A stretch of DNA of 64,000 bases, from contig JAHDQM010000022.1 in assembly GCA_018433835.1 (NCBI GenBank), positions 38,023-102,022 of the forward strand. The letters run 5' to 3'. Each line of letters begins with the position of its first letter. The stretch's first letter is position 1. The notes beneath the pieces were generated by a model that searched no databases, had not been told where the DNA came from, and saw nothing but the letters and a program-made list of their open reading frames with translations. Origin of the DNA: Methanoculleus sp. (GTDB lineage Archaea; Halobacteriota; Methanomicrobia; Methanomicrobiales; Methanoculleaceae). Both the position numbers and the translations under genes were made by a program. This document shows, one piece after another, positions 7,801 to 14,951 of the stretch.

Positions 7801-8363
7801 TCCTCGTCGTCGACCTCTGCTACCGGGACGGCTCGCTCTCCCGGGACGAGTTCGTCGGGCCGGTCGAACGGTTTCTCCGCAAGACCGGAGCGCCGTTTTG
7901 CACCCGCCACTACACCGCCGTCGGCGCACCGGAGGTCGAGGCCGCGGACGCGGTGATCCTCTGCGGGACGGCGCTCCTGGACACCGGGTTTGCCGAGCAC
8001 CCGGAGCGGTTCCGGTGGCTTCTTGCATTCGAGCGCCCGGTGCTCGGCATATCTTCCGGCATGCGGGCCCTCGCGGCAGCCTTCGGCGCCGCCGCCGAAC
8101 CGTGCTGCGAGATCGGCATGACCGACGTGGAAGTGCTCGCGCCCGATCCGCTCTTTGCCGGGGAGGAAGGTTTTCTCGCGTACGAGTTGCACGAATACGC
8201 CGTGCAGGTGCCTGATACGTTCATACCTCTCGCCGCCTCCGACCGGTGCGTCCAGGCGATCCGGTACCGCTCGCTCCCTCTCTACGGCCTTCTCTTCCAC
8301 CCTGAGGCCAGGAACGAGTGGATAATCGAACGGTTCCTCGGGCTGGCAAAGGCCGCTCAGTAA
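7797..8363 (+). CDS. Class I glutamine amidotransferase-like protein lacking the catalytic Cys
   Basis: This 188-residue protein has the fold landmarks of a class I GATase: an oxyanion-like CGTALLDTGF, the nucleophile elbow PVLGISSGMR, and the His-Glu pair in LFHPEARNEW (H168, E170). The elbow normally reads G-I/V-C-x-G; here Ser86 takes the place of the essential cysteine, so ordinary glutaminase activity is unlikely. It overlaps the Dph6-like gene by 4 nt and is surely co-translated with it. It could be a regulatory or ammonia-channelling partner; this is inference. Family membership is clear, activity is not. Confidence 0.78.
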   Translation: MILVVDLCYRDGSLSRDEFVGPVERFLRKTGAPFCTRHYTAVGAPEVEAADAVILCGTALLDTGFAEHPERFRWLLAFERPVLGISSGMRALAAAFGAAAEPCCEIGMTDVEVLAPDPLFAGEEGFLAYELHEYAVQVPDTFIPLAASDRCVQAIRYRSLPLYGLLFHPEARNEWIIERFLGLAKAAQ

Positions 8364-8484
8364 CACTTATCCCCGGACCCCGGGTAAAGGGTAGCGATGC
8401 ACCGGGGCGTATCCCGGCGCACCTCGCACGGGGATGAAGCCCACGTTACCCAGTACCCGGACCCTGCCGGCGGGGGTGTAAGGG

Positions 8485-10383
8485 GTGCCCGACCCGCTCA
8501 GGCTGCTCGTCATCACCGGGAGCCCGGGCGACGCCGCCCTGGTCGGAGAGGCCCTTCGAAAGGCCGCGCTCCCGGCCGAGACGGTCTCGTACCGGCAGAT
8601 TGCCGAATGCCTCGACGCTCTCCGGCGCGAGCCGTTCGACCTCGTCCTGCTCGACCCCGGCCTGGAGCCCGGGGTAGCGGCGCGGGTGAGGAGCGATGCC
8701 CCCGGCATTCCGGTCGTCCTCCTGGTCTCGCGCGACGGCCTCGATGCGGCGGTCCGGGCACTCTGGCGCGGTGCGGACGACTACCTGGTCCGCGAGCGGC
8801 TCACCCCCGAACTCCTGGTCTGCACCGTCCGGCACGCCCTCGCGCTGAAGCGTGCTGAGACGGTACTCGGCAGAGTGGATCGCCTGTGGTGCGAGATCGG
8901 CAGGAGCCTGCACGAGGGAGTTCTGGTGGTCGACACGGGAGGCACCATCCTCTTTGCCAGCGCACGGATGGCGGAGATCCTCGGCTACGCCGTCGGCCGG
9001 ATGCAGGGCGCCTCCTTCCTCTCCTTCGTCGATCAGGGCGACGTCCCGCTGGCGAAGGCGCTGATCGAGCGGGCCGGGAGGGAGCGGGCGGAGGCCGGGC
9101 TCCGGCTCCGGCGTTCCGACGGAGCGGCGATTGACGCCAGAATCGCCGCCTCCCCCGTCACCGGCGTGAACCCCGGGTATCCGGGCGTGGCCGTCGGTGT
9201 TGCGGACGTCACCGGACAGAGACTCGCCGAGGAGAAGGCCCGGCGCAGGAACGCCCAGCTCTACGTCATCAACCAGGTGGTCAGGACCGCCACGTCGTCG
9301 GCGGACATGGACGAACTGCTGGCGGGCGTGCTCGAGAGGACCCTCGAACTCCTCGATTTCGAGGGGGGCAGCGTATACCTGATCAACACCGGTCGGTCCA
9401 GGGCCGAACTGGTTACCGAGATCGGCCTTCCCGAAGGATTCTCGTTCCGGCGGCGGATCGTCGACCTGAACGCGCCGCCGTACGACGCGGTCCTCGGGCG
9501 GGGTACGGCGCACTTCGTGGAGGACTACCTGCGTGCCTACCCGCAGGATGCCTGCGCAGGAATCCAGGCGTTTGCGAGCATCCCCATCATCGCCGGGAAG
9601 CGGGTCACCGGCGCCGTCAACCTGGTCAGCCGGAGCGTGCACGTCTTCTCGCCCGACGAGCGGGAACTGCTCGCTTCCATCGGCCGGGAGATCGGGAGCG
9701 CCGTCGAGCGGATGCGGCTCCACGAGCACGCGAACTTCTACCTGGACCTCATGACGCACGACATCAACAACGCAAACACCGTCGCCATCGGCTACGCAAC
9801 GCTCCTTGCCGAGACGCTCTCCGGGCCGGAGAGGGACATTGCCGGGAAGCTCGCGGCCGCCGTCAGGCAGAGCGCCGAGATCATCGGGAACGTCTCGACG
9901 ATACGGCGGATAATGGAAGAGATCCCGGCACTCGGGCCGGTGAACCTCGACCACGTCGCAAAAAGCGTCATTTACTTCTTCCCTGACGCCGATATCCGCT
10001 ACACCCCGCAGGACAGGTGGGTCACTGCCGACGACCTCCTCTCGGCGGTCTTCATAAATCTCATTGGGAACGCCGTCAAGTTCGGCGGTCCCGGCGTCTC
10101 GGTCAGTATCACCTCCCGGGAGGAAGGCGGGACTGCTCTGGTCTCGATCGAGGATACCGGTCCCGGGATACCGGACGCCGAGAAACACCTGGTCTTTGAA
10201 AAGTTCAGAAAAGGTGGGAGAAAGAGCGGGAAAGGGCTCGGTCTCCACATCACCCGCACCCTGGTCGAGCGCTACGGCGGCCGGATATGGGTCGAGGACC
10301 GGGTGCCGGGGCATCCCAAACGCGGCGCTGCTTTCCGGTTCACGCTCCCGGCATGCCCGCCCGTCACCGGCCGTAGCGGTTGA
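8485..10383 (+). CDS. Hybrid sensor histidine kinase: REC-PAS-GAF-HisKA-HATPase
   Basis: This is a 632-residue soluble protein. A receiver-like domain occupies about 1-125 with phospho-acceptor Asp57 (DLVLLDPGL), although the usual acidic pair near the N-terminus is reduced. A PAS domain (about 140-245) is followed by a GAF domain (about 270-415). A dimerisation segment has His425 in DLMTHDINNANT, typical of methanogen kinases, and the HATPase ends the protein (N box NLIGNAVKF, G1 DTGPGIP, G2 GKGLGL). There is no membrane segment, so it senses an intracellular cue. A GTG start follows GGGG. Its end overlaps the convergent mmp10 gene by 20 nt. Confidence 0.9.
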   Translation: MPDPLRLLVITGSPGDAALVGEALRKAALPAETVSYRQIAECLDALRREPFDLVLLDPGLEPGVAARVRSDAPGIPVVLLVSRDGLDAAVRALWRGADDYLVRERLTPELLVCTVRHALALKRAETVLGRVDRLWCEIGRSLHEGVLVVDTGGTILFASARMAEILGYAVGRMQGASFLSFVDQGDVPLAKALIERAGRERAEAGLRLRRSDGAAIDARIAASPVTGVNPGYPGVAVGVADVTGQRLAEEKARRRNAQLYVINQVVRTATSSADMDELLAGVLERTLELLDFEGGSVYLINTGRSRAELVTEIGLPEGFSFRRRIVDLNAPPYDAVLGRGTAHFVEDYLRAYPQDACAGIQAFASIPIIAGKRVTGAVNLVSRSVHVFSPDERELLASIGREIGSAVERMRLHEHANFYLDLMTHDINNANTVAIGYATLLAETLSGPERDIAGKLAAAVRQSAEIIGNVSTIRRIMEEIPALGPVNLDHVAKSVIYFFPDADIRYTPQDRWVTADDLLSAVFINLIGNAVKFGGPGVSVSITSREEGGTALVSIEDTGPGIPDAEKHLVFEKFRKGGRKSGKGLGLHITRTLVERYGGRIWVEDRVPGHPKRGAAFRFTLPACPPVTGRSG

Positions 10384-11590
10384 TCGTGTTGATCAGGGCT
10401 GCAAATCCTTCCATCTCTTTTTCGAGCACTTCCGTCCTGGTCATGCCCATGCTCATCTCCGCATCGGCCGTCAGCATCTCGGGGCCGCGCACCACCTCGC
10501 GGTCGACGCCGTCGGCGGAGAGGATCGATCCCGCCTCGGCGTCGTGGACGAACGCCCGGCCGGGGAGGATCACGACGTCCTCGAGTTTCGACAGGTTCAC
10601 CCCGGCGAGGTCGTCGGCGGTGATGAGGCAGGCGATCTCCTTTTTGACCGCAACAACCCTCGAGGTCGAGCCCCGGATCGAGAGGATCCGCCGGATGAAG
10701 GGGGCCGCGACGCTCCCGGTGATCACCGTCGCACGCTTACGGACCCGTGGGAGTTTCTTCAAGAGGTCGGGCTCGTGGAGGATGGCGAACGGCGACCCGA
10801 TCGAGGGGTCGCCGAGCGGGGTCCCGCTGATCTTCATCGAGAACCGCTCGTTCAAGTCGGTGACGATATCGCGGAACTCGTCGACGGTGTGGACCTGCTG
10901 CCCCTCGATGAGGGGAGCGTTGCCGAGGATGAGCCCCTGGTCGGTCCTGTTCGCAAACCGCATCAGGATCAGCCCTTTTGCGCCCCGCTCCTCGAGCCAC
11001 GCGCAGGTCTCTTCGAGGATTTCGCCGTCGTTGACGCCGGGAATAACGACTGCTGCGGCGTAGACGTCGATTGCACCGCAGAGCCGGTCGAGGACCGCGA
11101 GCGAGGCTTCCGGCGTCGGGTCGTGCATCCACTGCCGCCGCAGATCGGGGTCGGCGGCGAAGACGGTGTAGGAGACCTCCGAGAGGCCGTTCTCGATGAG
11201 GTGGTCGGCTATGCCCGGGTCGTCGAATCCCTTGCCGCTGGTGTAGCCGATATGGAGCGGCACCTCCATGCTGCCGAGCAGTTCGACGAGGTCGCCGAAC
11301 TCCGGGTAGCAGCTCGGGTCCCCGCCGCCGCTGATGGTGATCCGGTCGACGTCGTCGCTCATCATCTGGAGGTTTGCCAGCGTCTCGTCGGCGACGGTCC
11401 GGAGGTCCTTGAACCCCGAGTACCCCTCACGAACGCCCCGGGTGCAGTAGTCGCAGCCAATTTGAAAGGGGAGGCAGTACCTGCAGCCGAACGAGGTCTC
11501 CCCCTTGACGTGTTTGAAGTAGCAGTACGAGCAGAATCCCCGGCAGTCGAGGCCGGGCCGGCCTCCGAGATCGACGGTGAGGTGCGACAT
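10364..11590 (-). CDS. mmp10: Mmp10: B12-dependent radical SAM arginine methyltransferase of McrA
   Basis: This 408-residue protein matches methanogenesis marker protein 10. It begins with a glycine-rich VDLGGRPGLDCRGFC, where the unusual cluster motif C-x3-C-x2-C (CRGFCSYC) binds the [4Fe-4S] centre. A second Cys group (FGCRYCLPFQIGCDYC) follows, then SAM-binding segments (TISGGGDPSCYPEF). Mmp10 methylates a conserved arginine near the active site of methyl-coenzyme M reductase alpha. I start at the ATG at 11590, in line with known homologues; an ATG 18 codons upstream is possible. It is a strong marker that the host is a methanogen. Confidence 0.9.
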   Translation of the reverse strand: MSHLTVDLGGRPGLDCRGFCSYCYFKHVKGETSFGCRYCLPFQIGCDYCTRGVREGYSGFKDLRTVADETLANLQMMSDDVDRITISGGGDPSCYPEFGDLVELLGSMEVPLHIGYTSGKGFDDPGIADHLIENGLSEVSYTVFAADPDLRRQWMHDPTPEASLAVLDRLCGAIDVYAAAVVIPGVNDGEILEETCAWLEERGAKGLILMRFANRTDQGLILGNAPLIEGQQVHTVDEFRDIVTDLNERFSMKISGTPLGDPSIGSPFAILHEPDLLKKLPRVRKRATVITGSVAAPFIRRILSIRGSTSRVVAVKKEIACLITADDLAGVNLSKLEDVVILPGRAFVHDAEAGSILSADGVDREVVRGPEMLTADAEMSMGMTRTEVLEKEMEGFAALINTINRYGR

Positions 11591-11712
11591 CCTGCTGGTA
11601 CTTCTGCGCTCCTTTGTTATGAACGTTGCAGACCCGGCCTCCAACTGTCCGTTCCGGCCGTGGCACCGTGCACCTTTATGCTCCGGCGGGGCGAGGTAGC
11701 GGGAGGTGAATC

Positions 11713-11985
11713 ATGCGGACGAGCCACCGGCTGCTGCTCCGGTTCTATCACGACCCCGGCTACGACTTCTCCCGGGTCGAGGTCGAGTACGTCGACAGGG
11801 GAGCACCCGGCGACTGCTCGACGGTGCAGGGCGACCGGGTCCTCGCGCTCGACGCCCAGTACCTGGAGGTTGACGCCGGGACCCACGTCGCCTGTATTCC
11901 CTACCATCGGGTCAGAAGGATACTGTATGACGGGGAGACCATGTGGCGGCACGGTGATCGAGCGGGAGATGTCGGGGAGGAGTGA
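11713..11985 (+). CDS. DUF504 (UPF0248) family protein
   Basis: This 90-residue protein has the archaeal DUF504 pattern: FYHDPGYDFSRVEVEYVDRGAPGD, a central VQGDRVLALDAQYLEV strand pair, and the closing IPYHRVRRILYDGETMW. The family is small, basic-to-neutral and found next to RNA-related genes in archaea; its biochemical role is not established. It is divergent from mmp10 and has AGGTGA just before the ATG. It ends 51 nt before tRNA-Thr, with a T-rich run at 12002-12007 as probable terminator. Confidence 0.8.
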   Translation: MRTSHRLLLRFYHDPGYDFSRVEVEYVDRGAPGDCSTVQGDRVLALDAQYLEVDAGTHVACIPYHRVRRILYDGETMWRHGDRAGDVGEE

Positions 11986-12036
11986 GGGGAGTCGGCGCCA
12001 TCTTTTTTACCGCAGACAGCCCACGATATAAGGTAT

Positions 12037-12109
12037 GCCCCAGTGGCTTAGCTGGCAGAGCGGCTGACTTGTAATCAGCAGGTCCCGAGTTCAAATCTCG
12101 GCTGGGGCT
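12037..12109 (+). tRNA. tRNA-Thr (anticodon TGT)
   Basis: The acceptor is GCCCCAG/CTGGGGC (12037-12043 with 12102-12108) with discriminator T12109. The anticodon arm is GCTGA-CTTGTAA-TCAGC, giving anticodon TGT at 12070-12072, and the T arm is CCGAG-TTCAAAT-CTCGG. The fold is complete and CCA is not encoded. U73 is normal for archaeal tRNA-Thr. Confidence 0.95.
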
Positions 12110-12266
12110 TTCGTCATTTTGGTTCAAACCCTTTGGGCTTCGTTTAATTCCATGCTGTGTTCAGCATCCCATAATTACTCCGCTGTCCCGGAAGGATTCC
12201 TTGCCGGTCGTACCGGATACCGGCGGGACTGCCCGCCGGGCACCCCGTCCCGGCATAAAACTATAT

Positions 12267-12284
12267 TATTCTCCCGGGAGAATA
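12267..12284. promoter_or_regulatory. 18-bp perfect palindrome at a promoter
   Basis: TATTCTCCCGGGAGAATA is a perfect 18-bp palindrome. It lies just after TATA-like sequences (ATAAAACTATATT, 12255-12267) and therefore at the predicted transcription start of the next gene. A dimeric repressor bound here would block transcription. Confidence 0.6.
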
Positions 12285-12319
12285 TCCGGCCGGAACACCA
12301 CTCGAACGGAGGAGTCGCC

Positions 12320-12661
12320 ACGAAGATCAGGGTCGCCCGCTGTTTTGCAGAAGAGAGCGCCGATACACCTGCGGTCCTGGAGGTCGAAGTGGACCAGGGA
12401 GCCGTCCCTTCCGCAGACGAGATCCTGACGTTCGCCTCCATCCACGGCGACTTCGTCTGCATCTCCGACCGCATCTTCCGCCGGTTCGAGATCGTCCTCC
12501 CCCCGGAGAGCCGCCTCGAGGTCCTCAAAGACGCGCTTCTCGAGGTCATACGCCTCGAGCCTGAAGACTCGGAGGGGCTCAACCCCTACGAGGTCGAGGA
12601 CTTCATCGACGCGCTCGAACGGACGCGGCAGAAGGTGCTCGGCGAGGACGACAGGCCCTGA
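12320..12661 (+). CDS. Hypothetical protein with apparent ACG start
   Basis: The protein reads (M)KIRVARCFAEESADTP to QKVLGEDDRP, about 113 residues, acidic, with no family I recognise. A strong GGAGGAG site (12308-12314) lies 5 nt before ACG AAG ATC; an ATG in place of ACG would give a normal MKIRVARCF start. The first in-frame GTG is about 24 codons later, and the upstream ATGs near 12119 precede the promoter and palindrome. So either ACG is used, or the start codon is mutated or misread. It may be co-transcribed with the methyltransferase 49 nt downstream. Confidence 0.55.
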   Translation, partial: TKIRVARCFAEESADTPAVLEVEVDQGAVPSADEILTFASIHGDFVCISDRIFRRFEIVLPPESRLEVLKDALLEVIRLEPEDSEGLNPYEVEDFIDALERTRQKVLGEDDRP

Positions 12662-12710
12662 TGCCCCTCCGGTTCGTTCACCTTTTTTGCCCGGGACCGC
12701 GAACCCATAA

Positions 12711-13589
12711 GTGATCGGAGTGGCAGAAGAGGAGAGAGAGACACCCGGACCCGGCGGGCTTGCCGTCAACACCATCCATACCATGGACTGCATAGAAGGC
12801 ATGCGACGCCTCCCGGCGGGTTCTGTCGAGATCATCGTCACGTCGCCGCCCTACAACATCGGGAAGGACTACAACTCCTACGACGACAGAAAGCCCCGGG
12901 AGGACTACCTCGACTGGATCGGGGAGGTCGCCGCCGGAGCGGCGCGGGTCCTCGCGGACGACGGCTCGTTCTTCCTCAACATCGGCGGCAAACCCCGGGA
13001 CCCCTGGATCCCCTTCGACGTCGTCCAGCGGTTCCGCCCGCACTTCGAACTGCAGAACGTCATCCACTGGGTCAAGTCGATCGCAATCGAAAAGGAGGAC
13101 GTGGGCGGTTACGAGAACATCGCCGGTGATATCGCCGTCGGCCACTACCAGCCGGTGAACAGCTCCCGTTACCTGAGCCAGTGCCACGAGCACATCTTCC
13201 ACTTCACGAAGAAAGGCGACGTGGCCCTCGACAAACTGGCCGTCGGCGTGCCCTACCAGGACAAGAGCAACATCGGGCGGTGGAAGGCGGCGGAACGCGA
13301 CCTCCGGGACCGGGGGAACACCTGGTTCATCCCCTACCGGACCATCCGCACCTCCCGGCCCCACCCGACCAGCTTCCCGGAGAAGCTCCCGGAGATGTGC
13401 ATCCGGCTCCACGGCTGCCGGCCCGGGACGCTCGTTCTGGACCCCTTCATGGGCATCGGGAGCACGGCGCTTGCGGCGATCGCCCTCGGCGCGGACTACA
13501 TCGGGTTCGAGATCGACCCGGAATACCGGGAGATCGCACGGATCCGGATCGCCGAAGCACGCCGCGAGAAAGAACAGAACGAAAACTGA
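12711..13589 (+). CDS. Site-specific DNA methyltransferase (beta class, amino-methylating)
   Basis: This protein of up to 292 residues has motif IV TSPPYN near residue 45 and the SAM-binding motif [11 protein letters not shown] in the C-terminal third, the order of beta-class N4-cytosine/N6-adenine methyltransferases. The target-recognition part ([15 protein letters not shown] to [14 protein letters not shown]) lies between. TSPPY favours N4-cytosine but N6-adenine enzymes also use it. No restriction endonuclease is adjacent, so it looks like an orphan methylase. The start is uncertain: GTG at 12711 or 12720 are candidates and neither has a clear ribosome site. Confidence 0.85.
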   Translation: MIGVAEEERETPGPGGLAVNTIHTMDCIEGMRRLPAGSVEIIVTSPPYNIGKDYNSYDDRKPREDYLDWIGEVAAGAARVLADDGSFFLNIGGKPRDPWIPFDVVQRFRPHFELQNVIHWVKSIAIEKEDVGGYENIAGDIAVGHYQPVNSSRYLSQCHEHIFHFTKKGDVALDKLAVGVPYQDKSNIGRWKAAERDLRDRGNTWFIPYRTIRTSRPHPTSFPEKLPEMCIRLHGCRPGTLVLDPFMGIGSTALAAIALGADYIGFEIDPEYREIARIRIAEARREKEQNEN

Positions 13590-13625
13590 CGGATATTATA
13601 TCCCCGGACCCCAAACGAGAAACTG

Positions 13626-14864
13626 ATGGAGACCCTCATCCCCTTCGCCGTCGCCCTCGCGGTGATCACCGTCGCGTCGCTCAGGTATCACATCCCCCCG
13701 TTCCTCACCCTGGTCGGGGCATCCGTTCTCTTCGGCCTTCTTGCCGGGATGCCGGCGGAGACGATCGTTACAGCGATCACGGGCGGCGCCGGCAGGATCT
13801 TCTCCATCCTCGCGATCGTCATCTTCTGCGGGGTCGGCATCGCCCAGGTCCTCCGCGAGAGCGGCCGGATCACTGAGATCGTCGCCGACATCCGGGGCCT
13901 GGTGCGCCGCCCCCTCGCCACGGCGGGAGCGGCCGGCTACCTCCTCTCCGTCCCGCTGATGTGCGGCATCACCTCGTTCGTCATCCTCGCCCCCATCGTC
14001 ACGCACCTGCGCACCGATAAGCAGGCATCGAAAACCCTCCTCTACTGCGCCGGCGTCGCCGGGATGATATCCTACGTCCTCCTGTACCCCGCCCCCGTCG
14101 TCTACTCCACCGTAACGACGCTCGGCCTCTTCTCCGGCCGGCCCTGGGAGATCGACCTCGTCGCCCTCCCCCTCTCCCTCCTCCTCCTCGCCGCGCTCCT
14201 CCTTGCGCTGCGGGCCCGCACGCCCCCGGCCGAACCGTCGGAGGAAACGCCGGCCGGCGGGCGGCACCTGCGTGCCTGGCTGCCGTTCCTCGTCATCGTC
14301 CTCGCGCTCGCGCTCGGGTCTCTGGTCCCCCCGCTCAGTGCCCTTGCGAACATCAACCTGGCGCTCCTTGCCGGCCTCTTTGCCGCTCTTGCCACCGTTC
14401 CCGCCGACGTCCGGGAGAAGGCCCTCACACGGGGGACGAAGAACGCCGGGATCATCATCTTCGACCTCGCCGGTGCCGGAGCGTTCGGCGGCGTCATCGC
14501 CGCAAGCACGTTCCCTGCCGACGTGACCGCGCTGGTCATGGGCTATCTCCCGATAACCCTCCTCCCGTTCGTCATCGCCGCCCTGGTGCAGGCGGCGCAG
14601 GGCTCGAGGGTCGTCACCGCGGCCGTCACCGCCACCATCCTCGCCACGATCCCGGCCGCCATGGCGATCGACCCGCTCGCCCTGGTGCTCATGGTATCCG
14701 CAGGGGCGTTCATGTTCTCCTACGTCAGCGATCCCTTCTTCTGGCTGCTCAAACGGACGACCGGCGACGATTTCTCCGGGGTCGTGCGGAACTACACCCT
14801 CCCGCTCTCGGCGGCGGGCCTCGTCACGCTCGCGGCGGCGCTGGTGATCCAGGCCGTGCCGTGA
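13626..14864 (+). CDS. GntP-like permease
   Basis: This 412-residue, highly hydrophobic protein has roughly ten to twelve membrane spans. Features resembling the gluconate:H+ symporter family are the repeated half organisation, the re-entrant segment SVPLMCGITSFVILAPI and a C-terminal QAAQGSRVVTAAVTATI, comparable with the family's AxGSATVA motif. A DUF401-type permease is the alternative. Such carriers take up small organic acids. It lies 36 nt after the methyltransferase on the same strand and upstream of the formate dehydrogenase promoter; the substrate cannot be inferred. Confidence 0.62.
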   Translation: METLIPFAVALAVITVASLRYHIPPFLTLVGASVLFGLLAGMPAETIVTAITGGAGRIFSILAIVIFCGVGIAQVLRESGRITEIVADIRGLVRRPLATAGAAGYLLSVPLMCGITSFVILAPIVTHLRTDKQASKTLLYCAGVAGMISYVLLYPAPVVYSTVTTLGLFSGRPWEIDLVALPLSLLLLAALLLALRARTPPAEPSEETPAGGRHLRAWLPFLVIVLALALGSLVPPLSALANINLALLAGLFAALATVPADVREKALTRGTKNAGIIIFDLAGAGAFGGVIAASTFPADVTALVMGYLPITLLPFVIAALVQAAQGSRVVTAAVTATILATIPAAMAIDPLALVLMVSAGAFMFSYVSDPFFWLLKRTTGDDFSGVVRNYTLPLSAAGLVTLAAALVIQAVP

Positions 14865-14910
14865 CGCAGGCCACCGGTATTCATCAAAAAATCTGCCCGG
14901 ACCATGCATG

Positions 14911-14918
14911 TTATATAA
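14911..14918 (+). promoter_or_regulatory. TATA box of fdhAB
   Basis: TTATATAA lies about 37 nt before the fdhA ATG at 14952. It predicts transcription from about 14940 with a very short leader containing GGGAGA. Confidence 0.55.
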
Positions 14919-14951
14919 CTCGGGCGGTATGTAGTCCCTGCCAGAGGGAGA

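Noticed and set aside
8446..10314. A 622-codon open frame on the minus strand opposite the sensor kinase
   Set aside because: It is antisense to a protein with clear kinase motifs. High GC keeps the opposite strand free of stops, and its Pro/Arg/Gly-rich translation shows no domain.
10064..12031. A 655-codon plus-strand frame across mmp10
   Set aside because: It covers parts of three real genes on other frames or strands, and its translation has no domain.
12119..12319. ATG at 12119 as the start of the protein ending at 12661
   Set aside because: It begins 10 nt after tRNA-Thr and before the likely promoter and palindrome. The extra residues look non-coding, and a ribosome site lies much closer to 12320.
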